Positions 25,312 through 33,805 of a stretch of DNA of 64,000 nucleotides are shown here, in pieces. Positions within the stretch are counted from its first letter, which is position 1, and every line of letters begins with the position of its first letter. Source of the stretch: Streptomyces buecherae (GTDB lineage: Bacteria; Actinomycetota; Actinomycetes; Streptomycetales; Streptomycetaceae); contig NZ_CP060404.1 of assembly GCF_014295035.1 (NCBI RefSeq), forward strand, positions 533,501 through 597,500, read 5' to 3'. The notes under the pieces are model-generated. The model made no database searches and was not told the DNA's origin. It saw nothing but the letters and a program-made list of their open reading frames with translations. Made by a program: the position numbers and the translations under genes.

Positions 25312-26388
25312 GTGACGCACGACGTCCGCTTCCTGTCCGAGTCGCCCGCCAGTTCCCTCGCCGACGACGTGGCCGGCCTGACCGAACTCCTGCGGCGCGC
25401 GGGCAGATTGCCCGACGGCGGCCGGGTCGTGGCGGCGCGGGCGACGCCGGTGGGTGGCTCCGGCCTGGTGGGAGCGGTCGTACGGCTGCGGCTCGAGTAC
25501 GCGCCGGACGGGCCGCCGGGGCCCCCGTCGCTGGTGCTGAAGACCGCCTCCGCCGCCTTCGCCGACGGCCCGCGACTCGCCGAGGTGGAAGCGGAGTTCT
25601 ACCGTCACCTCGCTCCCCGACTGTCCGAACCGGTCGTTCCCCAGGTGCTGGGCAGCGGAGGCGAGGCGGGCGGCGGACCGTGCTGGCTGCTCCTCGAAGA
25701 CCTGGGCCACCAGGGCTTCGTCCGGCAGATCGACGGCTGCTCGGCCGAGCAGGCCCTGGCCGCGGTGCGCAAGCTGGCCGCGCTGCACGCCGCGTGGTGG
25801 GGCCGCGACCTGCCGGCCGGCGCCCGGGAGATCACCGTGCCCGGGGACGCCGCGGTCACCACATTCTGCGCGCGCTGGCTGGGCTCCCACACCGGCGCCT
25901 GGCCCCCGGTGCTGGGCGACGCGCCGCAGCGGCTGCTGGCCGGCTTCGACCGGTTGGCCACCCGGCTGGCCGCGGCGCCCCGCACCCTGGTACACGGCGA
26001 CTTCCACAGCCAGAACATCGCGTTCGGCGCGGGTGACCGACCCCGGGGCGTCCGGTTCATCGACTTCCAGTTCGCCCAGCACGGCTGCGGCCCGCTGGAC
26101 GTGGCCCGCTTCCTGGCCACCAGCCTGACCCCGCGACTGCGGCGAACGATCGAGGCCGACCTCGTGCGGGAGTACCACCGGGCACTCCTCGCGCGCGGCG
26201 TCACCGGCTACGACCTCGACCGCTGCCGGCACGACGTGCGCGCCGCGCTGCCGTGGAACCTCGCCACCCCCCTGGCCCTGCACGTCATGGCCATCCAGCA
26301 GCGGGGCCGCGAGTGGCCCGCCCGGCTCCCGATCGTCGAACGCTGCCTGGCGGCCATCGACGACTGGGACGCCTGGGACGTCCCGTAG
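25312..26388 (+). CDS. aminoglycoside phosphotransferase/EcKinase-like small-molecule kinase
   Basis: A 358-residue kinase-fold enzyme. The Brenner motif reads LVHGDFHSQNIAF (catalytic Asp and Asn), followed by the metal-binding RFIDFQFAQHGCGPLDVARF. The N-lobe has PSLVLKTA with the ATP-binding Lys and a LLLEDL hinge. This matches the APH/DUF1679 (ecdysteroid-kinase-like) phosphotransferases. The GTG at 25312 sits eight bases after GGAGGTGA; a further GTG at 25294 lies inside this ribosome binding site. Probable role: phosphorylation of an alcohol or amino sugar. Substrate unknown. Confidence 0.85.
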   Translation: MTHDVRFLSESPASSLADDVAGLTELLRRAGRLPDGGRVVAARATPVGGSGLVGAVVRLRLEYAPDGPPGPPSLVLKTASAAFADGPRLAEVEAEFYRHLAPRLSEPVVPQVLGSGGEAGGGPCWLLLEDLGHQGFVRQIDGCSAEQALAAVRKLAALHAAWWGRDLPAGAREITVPGDAAVTTFCARWLGSHTGAWPPVLGDAPQRLLAGFDRLATRLAAAPRTLVHGDFHSQNIAFGAGDRPRGVRFIDFQFAQHGCGPLDVARFLATSLTPRLRRTIEADLVREYHRALLARGVTGYDLDRCRHDVRAALPWNLATPLALHVMAIQQRGREWPARLPIVERCLAAIDDWDAWDVP

Positions 26389-26562
26389 CGCCGGTGACCA
26401 CACCCGGTCCCGCGCGACGGCCGCGATCGCACGAAGACCGTCGCCGCGGCCGTGACCGGGAGGGGAAGGTCGCGACGCGGCGGACATCCGACCGGTCAAC
26501 GCACGGGAAGGGAACGGAAATTGGCGCGCGTCGGCGGGAGCACGAGGGCTAGCGTTCCGCCC

Positions 26563-27303
26563 ATGAGGGAAGCGGACGGATACTTCGGTGAAGACGTGGC
26601 GGCTACCTATGACGCATCGACCGCGGAGCGATTCCAGCCGGAGGTGGTGGACCCCGCGGTCGACGTGCTGGCCGGGCTCGCCGGTGGTGGCCGGGCGCTC
26701 GAATTCGGCGTGGGGACCGGTCGGATCGCGCTGCCGCTCGCCCGGCGCGGGGTGCCGGTACAGGGCATCGACATGTCCCGTGCCATGGCGTCCCGGCTCG
26801 CTGCCAAGCCCGGTGGCGACGCCATCGACGTGCGCATCGGCGACTTCGCCAGCACCCGCGTGCCAGGCAGTTTCGCGGTGGTCTACCTCGTCTTCAACAC
26901 CATCAACAACCTGACGACGCAGGAAGCCCAAGTGGCCTGCTTCCGCAACGCCGCCGCCCACCTCGCGCCCGGCGGCTGCTTCGTGGTCGAGGTCGGCGTG
27001 CCGGAGCTGCGCCGACTGCCCCCGGGCCAGGATGCGGTGCCCTTCCACATCGGTGCGTCCCAGTGGGGCTTCGACACCTACGACATCGCCACGCAGGCCA
27101 TGAGTTCGCACCACGTCACCGTGACGGACGGGCAGGCCCGACACCGGTCCATCCCGTTCCGCTATGTGTGGCCGGCCGAACTCGACCTGATGGCGCAGCT
27201 CGCCGGCCTACGGCTGCGGGACCGCTGGGAGGACTGGTCACGGGCGCCGTTCACCAGCGAGAGCGAGCAGCACGTCTCGGTCTGGGAACAGCCGGGTTCG
27301 TGA
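26563..27303 (+). CDS. class I SAM-dependent methyltransferase
   Basis: A 246-residue methyltransferase (Methyltransf_25 type): ALEFGVGTGRIALPLARRG as SAM loop at about residues 45-63, GIDMSRAMASRL, IGDFAS, then VYLVFNTINNL and a C-terminal WPAELDLMAQLAGLRLRDRWEDW. The last part is characteristic of a family of actinobacterial small-molecule methyltransferases. ATG at 26563 after a GAGGG-like site. No informative neighbour. Confidence 0.87.
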   Translation: MREADGYFGEDVAATYDASTAERFQPEVVDPAVDVLAGLAGGGRALEFGVGTGRIALPLARRGVPVQGIDMSRAMASRLAAKPGGDAIDVRIGDFASTRVPGSFAVVYLVFNTINNLTTQEAQVACFRNAAAHLAPGGCFVVEVGVPELRRLPPGQDAVPFHIGASQWGFDTYDIATQAMSSHHVTVTDGQARHRSIPFRYVWPAELDLMAQLAGLRLRDRWEDWSRAPFTSESEQHVSVWEQPGS

Positions 27304-27384
27304 CGGCCGGCGAGGGGCGGGCGGCGGGTGCGGCGGGCGATGGTGCTTGCGGCTGGCGACCGCCACTGTCCGCGAGCGGGAGGG

Positions 27385-27438
27385 CCCGGTGGCACAGGCG
27401 GGCCCGGTGGTGCAAGCGGGTTCGGTGGCGCGGGCGGG
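27385..27438. repeat. 18-bp imperfect tandem repeat, three copies
   Basis: Three successive 18-base units with the pattern YYCGGTGGNNCNNGCGGG lie between a methyltransferase and the S9 peptidase gene. Their multiple-of-three length gives Gly-rich repeats in frame, but no gene covers them convincingly. Confidence 0.7.
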
Positions 27439-27493
27439 TCCGGCGTGCTGAAGGGGAACGCGCCACGGGTTCACGCCCTGTCAGGGTGTCGGG

Positions 27494-29878
27494 ATGAACG
27501 ACGTGACGAACTTTCCCGCCCCGTACGCCAGGACCCGCCGCTTCGCGCTCGGCGTCCCCCGACACTTCGCCGTCGCCGACGACGGCAGCCGCGTCTTCTT
27601 CGTCCGGTCCGCCAGCGGCAGCGACCCGACGAGTTCGCTGTGGGTGTGGGAGGACGGCGAGGAACGCGTGCTCGCCGACCCACGGCACCTCACCGGCGCG
27701 CCCCGGGCGCTGCCCACCGCCGAGAGGCTGCGCCGCGAACGCGCCCGGGAGCCCTCGGAGGGCGTGGTCTCCTTCAGCATCGACCGCGGCGGACGGATAG
27801 CCACCTTCCCGCTCGGGGGCGCGCTGTGGGCGGTACGCGTCGACGGCGCGCCGTTCCCGGTGTCGGCCGCCGGCCCGGTGGTGGACCCGCGCCTGTCCCC
27901 GGACGGGCGGCGGATCGGCTACGTCACCGGGGGCGCGTTGCACGTCGTGGAACTGACGGCGCCGGACGGCACGGCGGTTGGCGGGACAGCCGCTACCGAC
28001 GCGGCGGGCCCGGCCGCCGCTGCCCGGCGTGGGCACGGCGCGGGCACGGACCGGCTGCTGCTCGCGCCGGAGGGTCCCGAGGTCAGCTACGGGCTGCCCG
28101 AGTACGTCGCCGCCGAGTCGATGGGCCGCGACCGCGGCTTCTGGTGGGCTCCCGACGGGAGGTCACTGCTCGTGGCACGGGTGGACGTCAGCCCCGTACG
28201 GCACGTGTTCATCGGCGACGCGGCACATCCGGAGCGGCGGCCACGCGCGGTGCGCTACCCGTCGGCCGGCACCCCCAACGCGGACGTGTCCCTGCACGTC
28301 GTCGGCCTCGACGGCCAGCGCACCGACGTGTGTTGGGACCGGACCGCGTTCGAGTACCTGGTCACCGCGGGCTGGGAGGACGGAAACACCCTGGCGGGCG
28401 CGAACACGGGCGCGGGCGCGGATACGGGCGCGGGCGCCCCGGCGTCCGTCGCGGCGTCGGGCGCCGGCGCACGGCCGCGGCCCGTCCTGTCCGTACAGAG
28501 CCGCGACCAGCGCATCCTGCGGGTCCTCACCGCCGATCCGGACACCGGCGAGACCCACGTCCTGCACGAGCGACGGGACCCGGCCTGGGTGCAGATCGTG
28601 CCCGGCGTCCCGGCCCGTACCGCCTCCGGCGCCCGGGTCTGGCCGTGGGAGAGCGCCGCCACGCGGGGGCTACGTGTGGTCCCGGCCGGCTCCGGGGCGA
28701 CTGGCGGCGCGGCGGGCCACGGGGGCGACGAGCCGGCCGAGGCGGGCGCGGGCGGCGCGGTGTTCGAGACCCCGGCGGGCCTCCAACTGGACGCGGTGCT
28801 CGGCGTCGACGGTGAGCGGGTGCTCTTCGCCGCCAGCACGGAGCCCACCGAGCGCCACGTGTGGTCGTACGCGCCAGGGGAGGGCCTGCGCCAACTGAGC
28901 CGGGGCCCGGGGGTGCACGACGCGGTCTGCGGCGGGGGCACCGTCGTCATCGACAGCCGCACGCCCGAAGGGGACACGGTCACGGTCGTACGGGACGGGC
29001 TACCGGTGGGGCGGATCGGCTCGCGCGCCGAGCGGCCGGTCCTCACGCCACGCCCCACCCTGCTGCGGCTGGGTGAGCGCGCGCTGCGCAGCGCGCTCTA
29101 CCTGCCGTCGTGGCACACCCCCGGAGACGGCAAGCTGCCCGTGCTGCTCGACCCGTACGCCGGGCCCGCGCTCCGGGTCGTACGGCGCTGCCACGGGTGG
29201 TGGACGTGCGTCTCGCAGTGGCTGGCCGAGCAGGGGTTCGCCGTGCTGGTCACCGACGGCCGGGGCACCCCGGGGCGCGGTCCGGCCTGGGAGAAGGCCG
29301 TGCACGGCGACGTGCTGACGCCGGTCCTGGACGACCAGGTCGAGGCGCTGCACGCGGCGGCGGCCGAGCATCCCAGCCTGGACCTGGGGCGGGTGGCGAT
29401 CCGTGGCTGGTCGTTCGGCGGCTACCTGGCCGCCGCTGCCGTGCTGCACCGGCCGCAGGTCTTCCACGCCGCCATCGCCGGTGCGGCCCCCGCCGACCAG
29501 CGGCTGTACGACACGCACTGGAAGGAACGGTTCCTGGGGCACCCCGACGAGCATCCGGCCGCGTACGACGACACGTCGCTGGTCGGCCACGGCCACCTGT
29601 TGCGTCGGCCGCTGCTGCTGGTCCACGGGCTCGCGGACGACAACGTGCTGGCGGCGCACACGCTGCGCTTCTCGGCGGAACTGCTGTCCTTCGGACGGCC
29701 ACATACGGTGCTGCCGCTCCCGGGCGCCACCCACCTCCCCGTGGACAATGCGGTCACCGAAAACCTTCTGCGGTTCCAGGTCGACTTCCTCCACCGGTCC
29801 CTCAACTCCTCGGCGCCGGGCCCAGCACGTCCGCGTGGAACCTCCGCAGCGATCTCCAGCCGGGAGGCAGCACCATGA
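27494..29878 (+). CDS. S9 family prolyl oligopeptidase (DPP IV-like)
   Basis: A 794-residue serine peptidase. The N-terminal two-thirds is a beta-propeller with a DPP IV N-terminal signature (YGLPEYVAAESMGRDRGFWW). The C-terminal alpha/beta hydrolase domain has the nucleophile S640 in GWSFGGY, acid D715 or D716 in GLADDN and H747 in PGATHLP. No signal peptide is seen, so it is probably cytoplasmic. Around residues 300-320 there is a Gly/Ala/Thr repeat insert (TGAGADTGAGA). Its stop overlaps the Rieske gene's ATG. Confidence 0.92.
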   Translation: MNDVTNFPAPYARTRRFALGVPRHFAVADDGSRVFFVRSASGSDPTSSLWVWEDGEERVLADPRHLTGAPRALPTAERLRRERAREPSEGVVSFSIDRGGRIATFPLGGALWAVRVDGAPFPVSAAGPVVDPRLSPDGRRIGYVTGGALHVVELTAPDGTAVGGTAATDAAGPAAAARRGHGAGTDRLLLAPEGPEVSYGLPEYVAAESMGRDRGFWWAPDGRSLLVARVDVSPVRHVFIGDAAHPERRPRAVRYPSAGTPNADVSLHVVGLDGQRTDVCWDRTAFEYLVTAGWEDGNTLAGANTGAGADTGAGAPASVAASGAGARPRPVLSVQSRDQRILRVLTADPDTGETHVLHERRDPAWVQIVPGVPARTASGARVWPWESAATRGLRVVPAGSGATGGAAGHGGDEPAEAGAGGAVFETPAGLQLDAVLGVDGERVLFAASTEPTERHVWSYAPGEGLRQLSRGPGVHDAVCGGGTVVIDSRTPEGDTVTVVRDGLPVGRIGSRAERPVLTPRPTLLRLGERALRSALYLPSWHTPGDGKLPVLLDPYAGPALRVVRRCHGWWTCVSQWLAEQGFAVLVTDGRGTPGRGPAWEKAVHGDVLTPVLDDQVEALHAAAAEHPSLDLGRVAIRGWSFGGYLAAAAVLHRPQVFHAAIAGAAPADQRLYDTHWKERFLGHPDEHPAAYDDTSLVGHGHLLRRPLLLVHGLADDNVLAAHTLRFSAELLSFGRPHTVLPLPGATHLPVDNAVTENLLRFQVDFLHRSLNSSAPGPARPRGTSAAISSREAAP

Positions 29879-30285
29879 CCCAGAAGCCGACGAGGACCAG
29901 CCCGAGCGTGAGGCGCCGCACCGTGGTCACGGCCGTCGGAGTGGCTGGCCTGTCCGCCGTGCTCGCCGCGTGCGGCGATGAGGGGGGTGGCGGCGGGGAG
30001 TCGTCGGGCGCCCGCGAGCTGGGCAGTACGTCCGACATCCCCGAGGGCGGCGGCGTCGTGTACAAGAAGCACAAGGTGGTCGTGGTCCAGCCCACGGCCG
30101 GCGACTACAAGGCGTTCTCGGCCATCTGCACGCACCAGGGCTGTCCGGTCGCCAGCGTGTCCGGCGGCACCATCAACTGCGACTGCCACGCCATCGCCGA
30201 CGGCAGCGTCAAGGCCGGCCCGGCACGGCGCCCCCTCAAGGCGGCGAAGGTCACCGTCTCGGGCGACACCCTCACCCTGCGCTGA
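29875..30285 (+). CDS. Rieske [2Fe-2S] lipoprotein
   Basis: A 136-residue exported protein. The N-terminus has a twin-arginine-type signal (SVRRRTVVTAVGVAGLSAVLAAC) ending in a lipobox LAAC, so it is likely a membrane-anchored lipoprotein. The Rieske cluster ligands are in CTHQGC and CDCHAI, giving two Cys and two His; the second loop has CDCH where most have CPCH. Length suits the small Rieske proteins of Streptomyces. GGGAGG precedes the ATG, which overlaps the peptidase stop. Electron-transfer partner unknown. Confidence 0.92.
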   Translation: MTQKPTRTSPSVRRRTVVTAVGVAGLSAVLAACGDEGGGGGESSGARELGSTSDIPEGGGVVYKKHKVVVVQPTAGDYKAFSAICTHQGCPVASVSGGTINCDCHAIADGSVKAGPARRPLKAAKVTVSGDTLTLR

Positions 30286-30364
30286 CCCGCTCGCGCGGCC
30301 GGTCGTCACGGCCGGCCAGCGCGGCCGGTCGTCACCGCTGGTCAGCGCGGCGGGCGGGCGCCGC

Positions 30365-31297
30365 TCAGGACGGGCCCGGCTCGCCTTCCTCCGCCGCGCC
30401 GAGTTCCACCGCGGTCGCCCGCAGCACCTCCACCGCCGCCCGTATCGACGGGCGGCGGTCGGCGTCCGCGCGCCAGGCGGCGTAGATGTGCCGCCGCATG
30501 GTGTGCCGGACCGGCACCACGCGTACCCCGCTCGGAATCGGACCCCGGCCGAGGCGCGGGGCGACGGCGACGCCGAGCCCGGCGGCGATCAGGGCGAGCT
30601 GGGTGTGGTGTTCCTCCGCCATGTGGCAGATGCGGGGCTCGATGCCCGCGCCGCGCAGCGTGAGCATCAGCCAGTCGTGGCAGAACTCGCCCTTGGGCCA
30701 GGAGACCCACTCGTCGCCCGCGAACTCCTCCAGGTCCACCACGCTCCGGTCGGCGAGCGGATGCGAGGCGGGCATCGCCACGTCGGCGACGTCGTCCAAC
30801 AGGGGCGCCTTGACCAGCCCGTCGGGCACCGGGAGGGGCTTGTTGTACCAGTCGAGCACCACGGCGAGGTCCACGTCCCCGCGCACCACCGCCGGGATCG
30901 ACTCGTCGGGTTCCATCTCCCGTAGGTGGGCGCGGAGTTGGGGGTGTTCCTCGCGGAGCCGGGCCAGCGCCGTGGGGAACAGTCCGCGCGCCGCGGTCGG
31001 GAAGGCGCCCAGCACCAGCTCGCCGACGGCCTGCCCGCGCTGCGCCTCCAGATCCGCCTGGGCCAGCTCGACCTGGGACAGGATGCGCGACGCGTGATCG
31101 GCCAGCAGCCGCCCGGCATCGGTCAGCCGCACTCCCCTGCCGTTCTTGGCCAGCAGTTGCTGCCCCGTCTCGCGCTCCAGCTTGGCCAGTTGCTGGGAGA
31201 CGGCGGAGGTGGTGACGTGCAGCCCGTCGGCCGCGGCGCTGACGGAGCCGTGGCGAGCGACGGCGTAGAGCGTACGCAGACGGTCCAGGTTCAACAT
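30365..31297 (-). CDS. LysR family transcriptional regulator
   Basis: A 310-residue LysR regulator. The winged helix-turn-helix is at residues 1-60 (LDRLRTLYAVARHGSVSAAADGLHVTTSAVSQQLAKLERETG), followed by a periplasmic-binding-like effector domain (GELVLGAFPTAARGLFPTAL, GDVDLAVVLDWYNKPL, GLGVAVAPRLG). It is divergent from an EamA transporter gene. A T-N11-A palindrome lies between the two genes, so control of the exporter and itself is likely. Confidence 0.93.
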   Translation of the reverse strand: MLNLDRLRTLYAVARHGSVSAAADGLHVTTSAVSQQLAKLERETGQQLLAKNGRGVRLTDAGRLLADHASRILSQVELAQADLEAQRGQAVGELVLGAFPTAARGLFPTALARLREEHPQLRAHLREMEPDESIPAVVRGDVDLAVVLDWYNKPLPVPDGLVKAPLLDDVADVAMPASHPLADRSVVDLEEFAGDEWVSWPKGEFCHDWLMLTLRGAGIEPRICHMAEEHHTQLALIAAGLGVAVAPRLGRGPIPSGVRVVPVRHTMRRHIYAAWRADADRRPSIRAAVEVLRATAVELGAAEEGEPGPS

Positions 31298-31328
31298 GTA
31301 AGCGATGCTACGCGAAGGGTGCCACAAA

Positions 31329-31345
31329 ATTTCGATTGTTCTAAT
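31329..31345. promoter_or_regulatory. candidate LysR box ATT-N11-AAT
   Basis: ATT at 31329-31331 and AAT at 31343-31345 are separated by exactly 11 bases, the classic LysR T-N11-A arrangement, and lie in the AT-rich centre of the divergent LysR/EamA intergenic region. Confidence 0.5.
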
Positions 31346-31371
31346 CCGAGTCGACCGCCATCGTGATACCC

Positions 31372-32448
31372 ATGCGCACGCCCCCCGCTCCTCGCACCAC
31401 CGCGAACACCCCGCACGCGACCACCGCCCCTCCCCCGCCAGCCCCCGCTCCCGCACCGGCCCCGGCCCCCACCACGCGGGCCGAGGCGCCCGTGACGGCT
31501 GGGCACCCCGCCGAGCGCGAGCGCACTCGTGGCCGGCCGGGGTGGCAGCTGCGGTTCGCCGTGCTGTGCCTCATCTGGGGCTTCAGCTTCCTCCTCATCA
31601 AGGTCGGCACCGACGGCTTCGCCCCGCTGTACGTCACGCTCGGGCGGCTGCTGTTCGGCACGCTCGTCCTGCTCGCGGTGCTGATCGTCAAGCGGGAGCG
31701 GCTACCGCGCGGCGTCCGCACCTGGGGCCACCTCGCCGTGGCGGCCTTCCTGCTCAACGCCTTCCCGTTCTCGTTGTTCGCCTACGCGGAGTTGCACATC
31801 TCCTCCACGCTGGCCGGGATCTGCAACGCCACCACTCCGCTGTGGGGCATGCTGCTCTCGCTCGTCGCCCTGTCCGAGGACCGCCCCACCCGTCGCCGCA
31901 TCGCCGGCCTGGGCCTCGGGTTCGTCGGCGTACTGACCGTGCTCGGCGCCTGGCAGGGTTTCTCCGGCCAGGACCCGGCGGGCACCGCGATGGCCCTGAC
32001 GGCCTCGCTCAGCTACGCGGTCGGCTGGATCTACGTGCGCCGCACGCTGGCCCACACATCGCACTCCAACCTCTCCATGGCAGGCGGTCAGCTCCTGCTG
32101 GGCACGGTGCAACTCGGCCTTGTCACCCCCTTCTTCGCCGCCGCCCCCGACTCCCTGCCGGCGCTCCCCCTGCTCTCCGTGCTGGCCCTGGGCGCGCTGG
32201 GTACGGGCCTGGCGTTCCTGCTCCAGTACGGGCTGGTCGCCGAGGTCGGGCCAACGACGGCCACGCTGGTGACCTACTTCATCCCGGTGATCGCCACGGC
32301 GGCGGGCGTGCTGCTCCTCGGCGAGGCGCTGACGTGGAACACCCCGGTCGGAGCGGTCATCGTCCTCGCCGGCGCGGCCCTGACCCAGCGCGGGCCCCGA
32401 CGCGTCGCCGCCGCGCGCCGGCCCAGCGAGTCGCCACGTCAGCCGTAG
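31372..32448 (+). CDS. EamA/DMT family transporter
   Basis: A 358-residue membrane protein with ten predicted helices in two EamA repeats (LCLIWGFSFLLIKVGTDGFAPLYVTLGRLLFG for the first; LTASLSYAVGWIYVRR ... ALGTGLAFLLQYGLVAEVGPTTATLVTYFIPVIATAAGVLLLGEAL for the second). The first 50 residues are an unusual Pro/Ala/Thr-rich cytoplasmic tail. The ATG at 31372 was chosen over the GTG three codons upstream. Probably a metabolite or amino acid exporter regulated by the divergent LysR protein. Confidence 0.9.
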   Translation: MRTPPAPRTTANTPHATTAPPPPAPAPAPAPAPTTRAEAPVTAGHPAERERTRGRPGWQLRFAVLCLIWGFSFLLIKVGTDGFAPLYVTLGRLLFGTLVLLAVLIVKRERLPRGVRTWGHLAVAAFLLNAFPFSLFAYAELHISSTLAGICNATTPLWGMLLSLVALSEDRPTRRRIAGLGLGFVGVLTVLGAWQGFSGQDPAGTAMALTASLSYAVGWIYVRRTLAHTSHSNLSMAGGQLLLGTVQLGLVTPFFAAAPDSLPALPLLSVLALGALGTGLAFLLQYGLVAEVGPTTATLVTYFIPVIATAAGVLLLGEALTWNTPVGAVIVLAGAALTQRGPRRVAAARRPSESPRQP

Positions 32449-33770
32449 CGCCCCACGAGCGTCGGGCGGACCGCCGCCGCGACGGTGTCCGCGAGCTCCT
32501 CGACGTCATCGACGCCGATCGCGGATATGGTCAGCCGGATTCCCTGCGGGGAGGCCATCCGGAAGCGGGCTCCGGGGGCGACGGCCCAACCGGCGTGCAG
32601 CATGCGGGAGACCGCGCCGGTCTCGTCGGGCACCGGCACCCACACGTTCATCCCGCTGCGCCCGTACGCCTCGATCCCCCGCTCAGCCAGCGCCGCGATG
32701 AGGGCGTCGCGGCGCTCGCCGTAGGAGTGCGCGACCCGGTCCGGCTGGACGGCCTCCGTCTCCCACAGCCGTGTGACCACGTCCTGGAGCAGGTGGCTGA
32801 CCCAGCCGGGGCCGAGCCGCGCGCGGCCTCCGACCCGGTCCACGGTGACCGGGTCGCCGGCGAGCGTGGCCAGCCGCAGGTCGGGACCGAGTGCCTTGGC
32901 CGTCGAGCGGACCAGCACCCAGTGGTCGGTGATCCCGGCCAGTGAGTGCAGGGGCAGGTCGACGATGCCGTGCCCGTGGTCGTCCTCGATCAGCAGCAGG
33001 CCCGGATGGTCGGCCAGTATCCCGCGCAGCTCGCGCGAGCGCCCGGCGCTGACGGCCGCGCCCGTCGGGTTCTGCGCGCGGCTGGTGACCACCAGCGCCC
33101 TGGCTCCCCGCTGCACCGCCCGCTCGACGTGCTCGGGGAGCGGGCCGTCGTCGTCGAGCGCCACCGGCTCGGGTCGCAGGCCCAGCGCCGGAATGAGGTC
33201 GAGCAGGCTACCCCACCCCGGGTCCTCGACGGCCACCACGTCGCCCGGCCGCAGATGGGCCGCGAGCACCCGCTCTATGCCGTCGAGGGCGCCCGAGACG
33301 ACGGTGATCGGCCCGTCCGGCACCCCGTCGGCGCGCAGGGCCGCCCGCGCCAGCCGCGCGAGCTCGGCCGAGACCAGCGGCGCCCCGTAGAGCACCGGCC
33401 GCTCCGCGTACCGCGCGGCGGCCGACGCCAGGGCGTCACCGAGCGAGGGCAGCAGGGCCGGGTCCGGGTTTCCCATCGCCAGGTCCCGAACGCCTTCGGG
33501 GACGTCGACGCCCAGCAGCTCCCGGGCCGTGGTCGAGGGGCGCGAGCGCACCCGGCTGCCCCGACGCCCGGCCGTCTCGATCACTCCGCGATCGCGCAGC
33601 GAACGATAGGCAGCGGCCACCGTGTTGGGATTGACACCCAGCGAGACCGCCAACTCCCGCATGGGTGGCAGCAGTTCGCCGGGCGCGAGACCGCCCGCTC
33701 CGACGGCCCGCTCCACGCTGGCGGCAATATCAGCAGCGCGCCGCCCTTCGATCCGATACTCTCCTAGCAC
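32439..33770 (-). CDS. MocR-type GntR/aminotransferase regulator
   Basis: A 443-residue fusion: an N-terminal GntR winged helix (ERAVGAGGLAPGELLPPMRELAVSLGVNPNTVAAAYRSLRDRG) and a fold-type I aminotransferase domain that binds PLP (Lys in STAKALGPDLRL, Asp in IEDDHGHG, Tyr/Asn region SRAQNPTGAAVS). MocR proteins sense PLP or amino-PLP adducts; PdxR-type members control vitamin B6 genes. The divergent gene encodes a pyridoxamine-phosphate-oxidase-fold protein, which fits that theme. GTG start at 33770 without a clear ribosome binding site, perhaps leaderless. The 3' end overlaps the EamA gene by ten bases. Confidence 0.92.
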   Translation of the reverse strand: MLGEYRIEGRRAADIAASVERAVGAGGLAPGELLPPMRELAVSLGVNPNTVAAAYRSLRDRGVIETAGRRGSRVRSRPSTTARELLGVDVPEGVRDLAMGNPDPALLPSLGDALASAAARYAERPVLYGAPLVSAELARLARAALRADGVPDGPITVVSGALDGIERVLAAHLRPGDVVAVEDPGWGSLLDLIPALGLRPEPVALDDDGPLPEHVERAVQRGARALVVTSRAQNPTGAAVSAGRSRELRGILADHPGLLLIEDDHGHGIVDLPLHSLAGITDHWVLVRSTAKALGPDLRLATLAGDPVTVDRVGGRARLGPGWVSHLLQDVVTRLWETEAVQPDRVAHSYGERRDALIAALAERGIEAYGRSGMNVWVPVPDETGAVSRMLHAGWAVAPGARFRMASPQGIRLTISAIGVDDVEELADTVAAAVRPTLVGRYG

Positions 33771-33778
33771 AATGACGA

Positions 33779-33792
33779 GTATGCACTAATAC
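33779..33792. promoter_or_regulatory. inverted repeat GTAT-N6-ATAC, candidate MocR operator
   Basis: The inverted repeat sits in the 35-bp divergent intergenic region between the MocR gene and the split-barrel flavoprotein gene, just before the AGGAGAAGG ribosome binding site of the latter. Any protein bound here would affect both genes. Confidence 0.5.
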
Positions 33793-33805
33793 AAAGGAGA
33801 AGGCA

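Noticed and set aside
23596..27144. Very long open frame on the minus strand (over 1,100 codons)
   Set aside because: It runs opposite to four motif-bearing genes (ABC exporter, LRR protein, phosphotransferase, methyltransferase). Its translation is repetitive and has no domain. High GC makes such antisense frames common.
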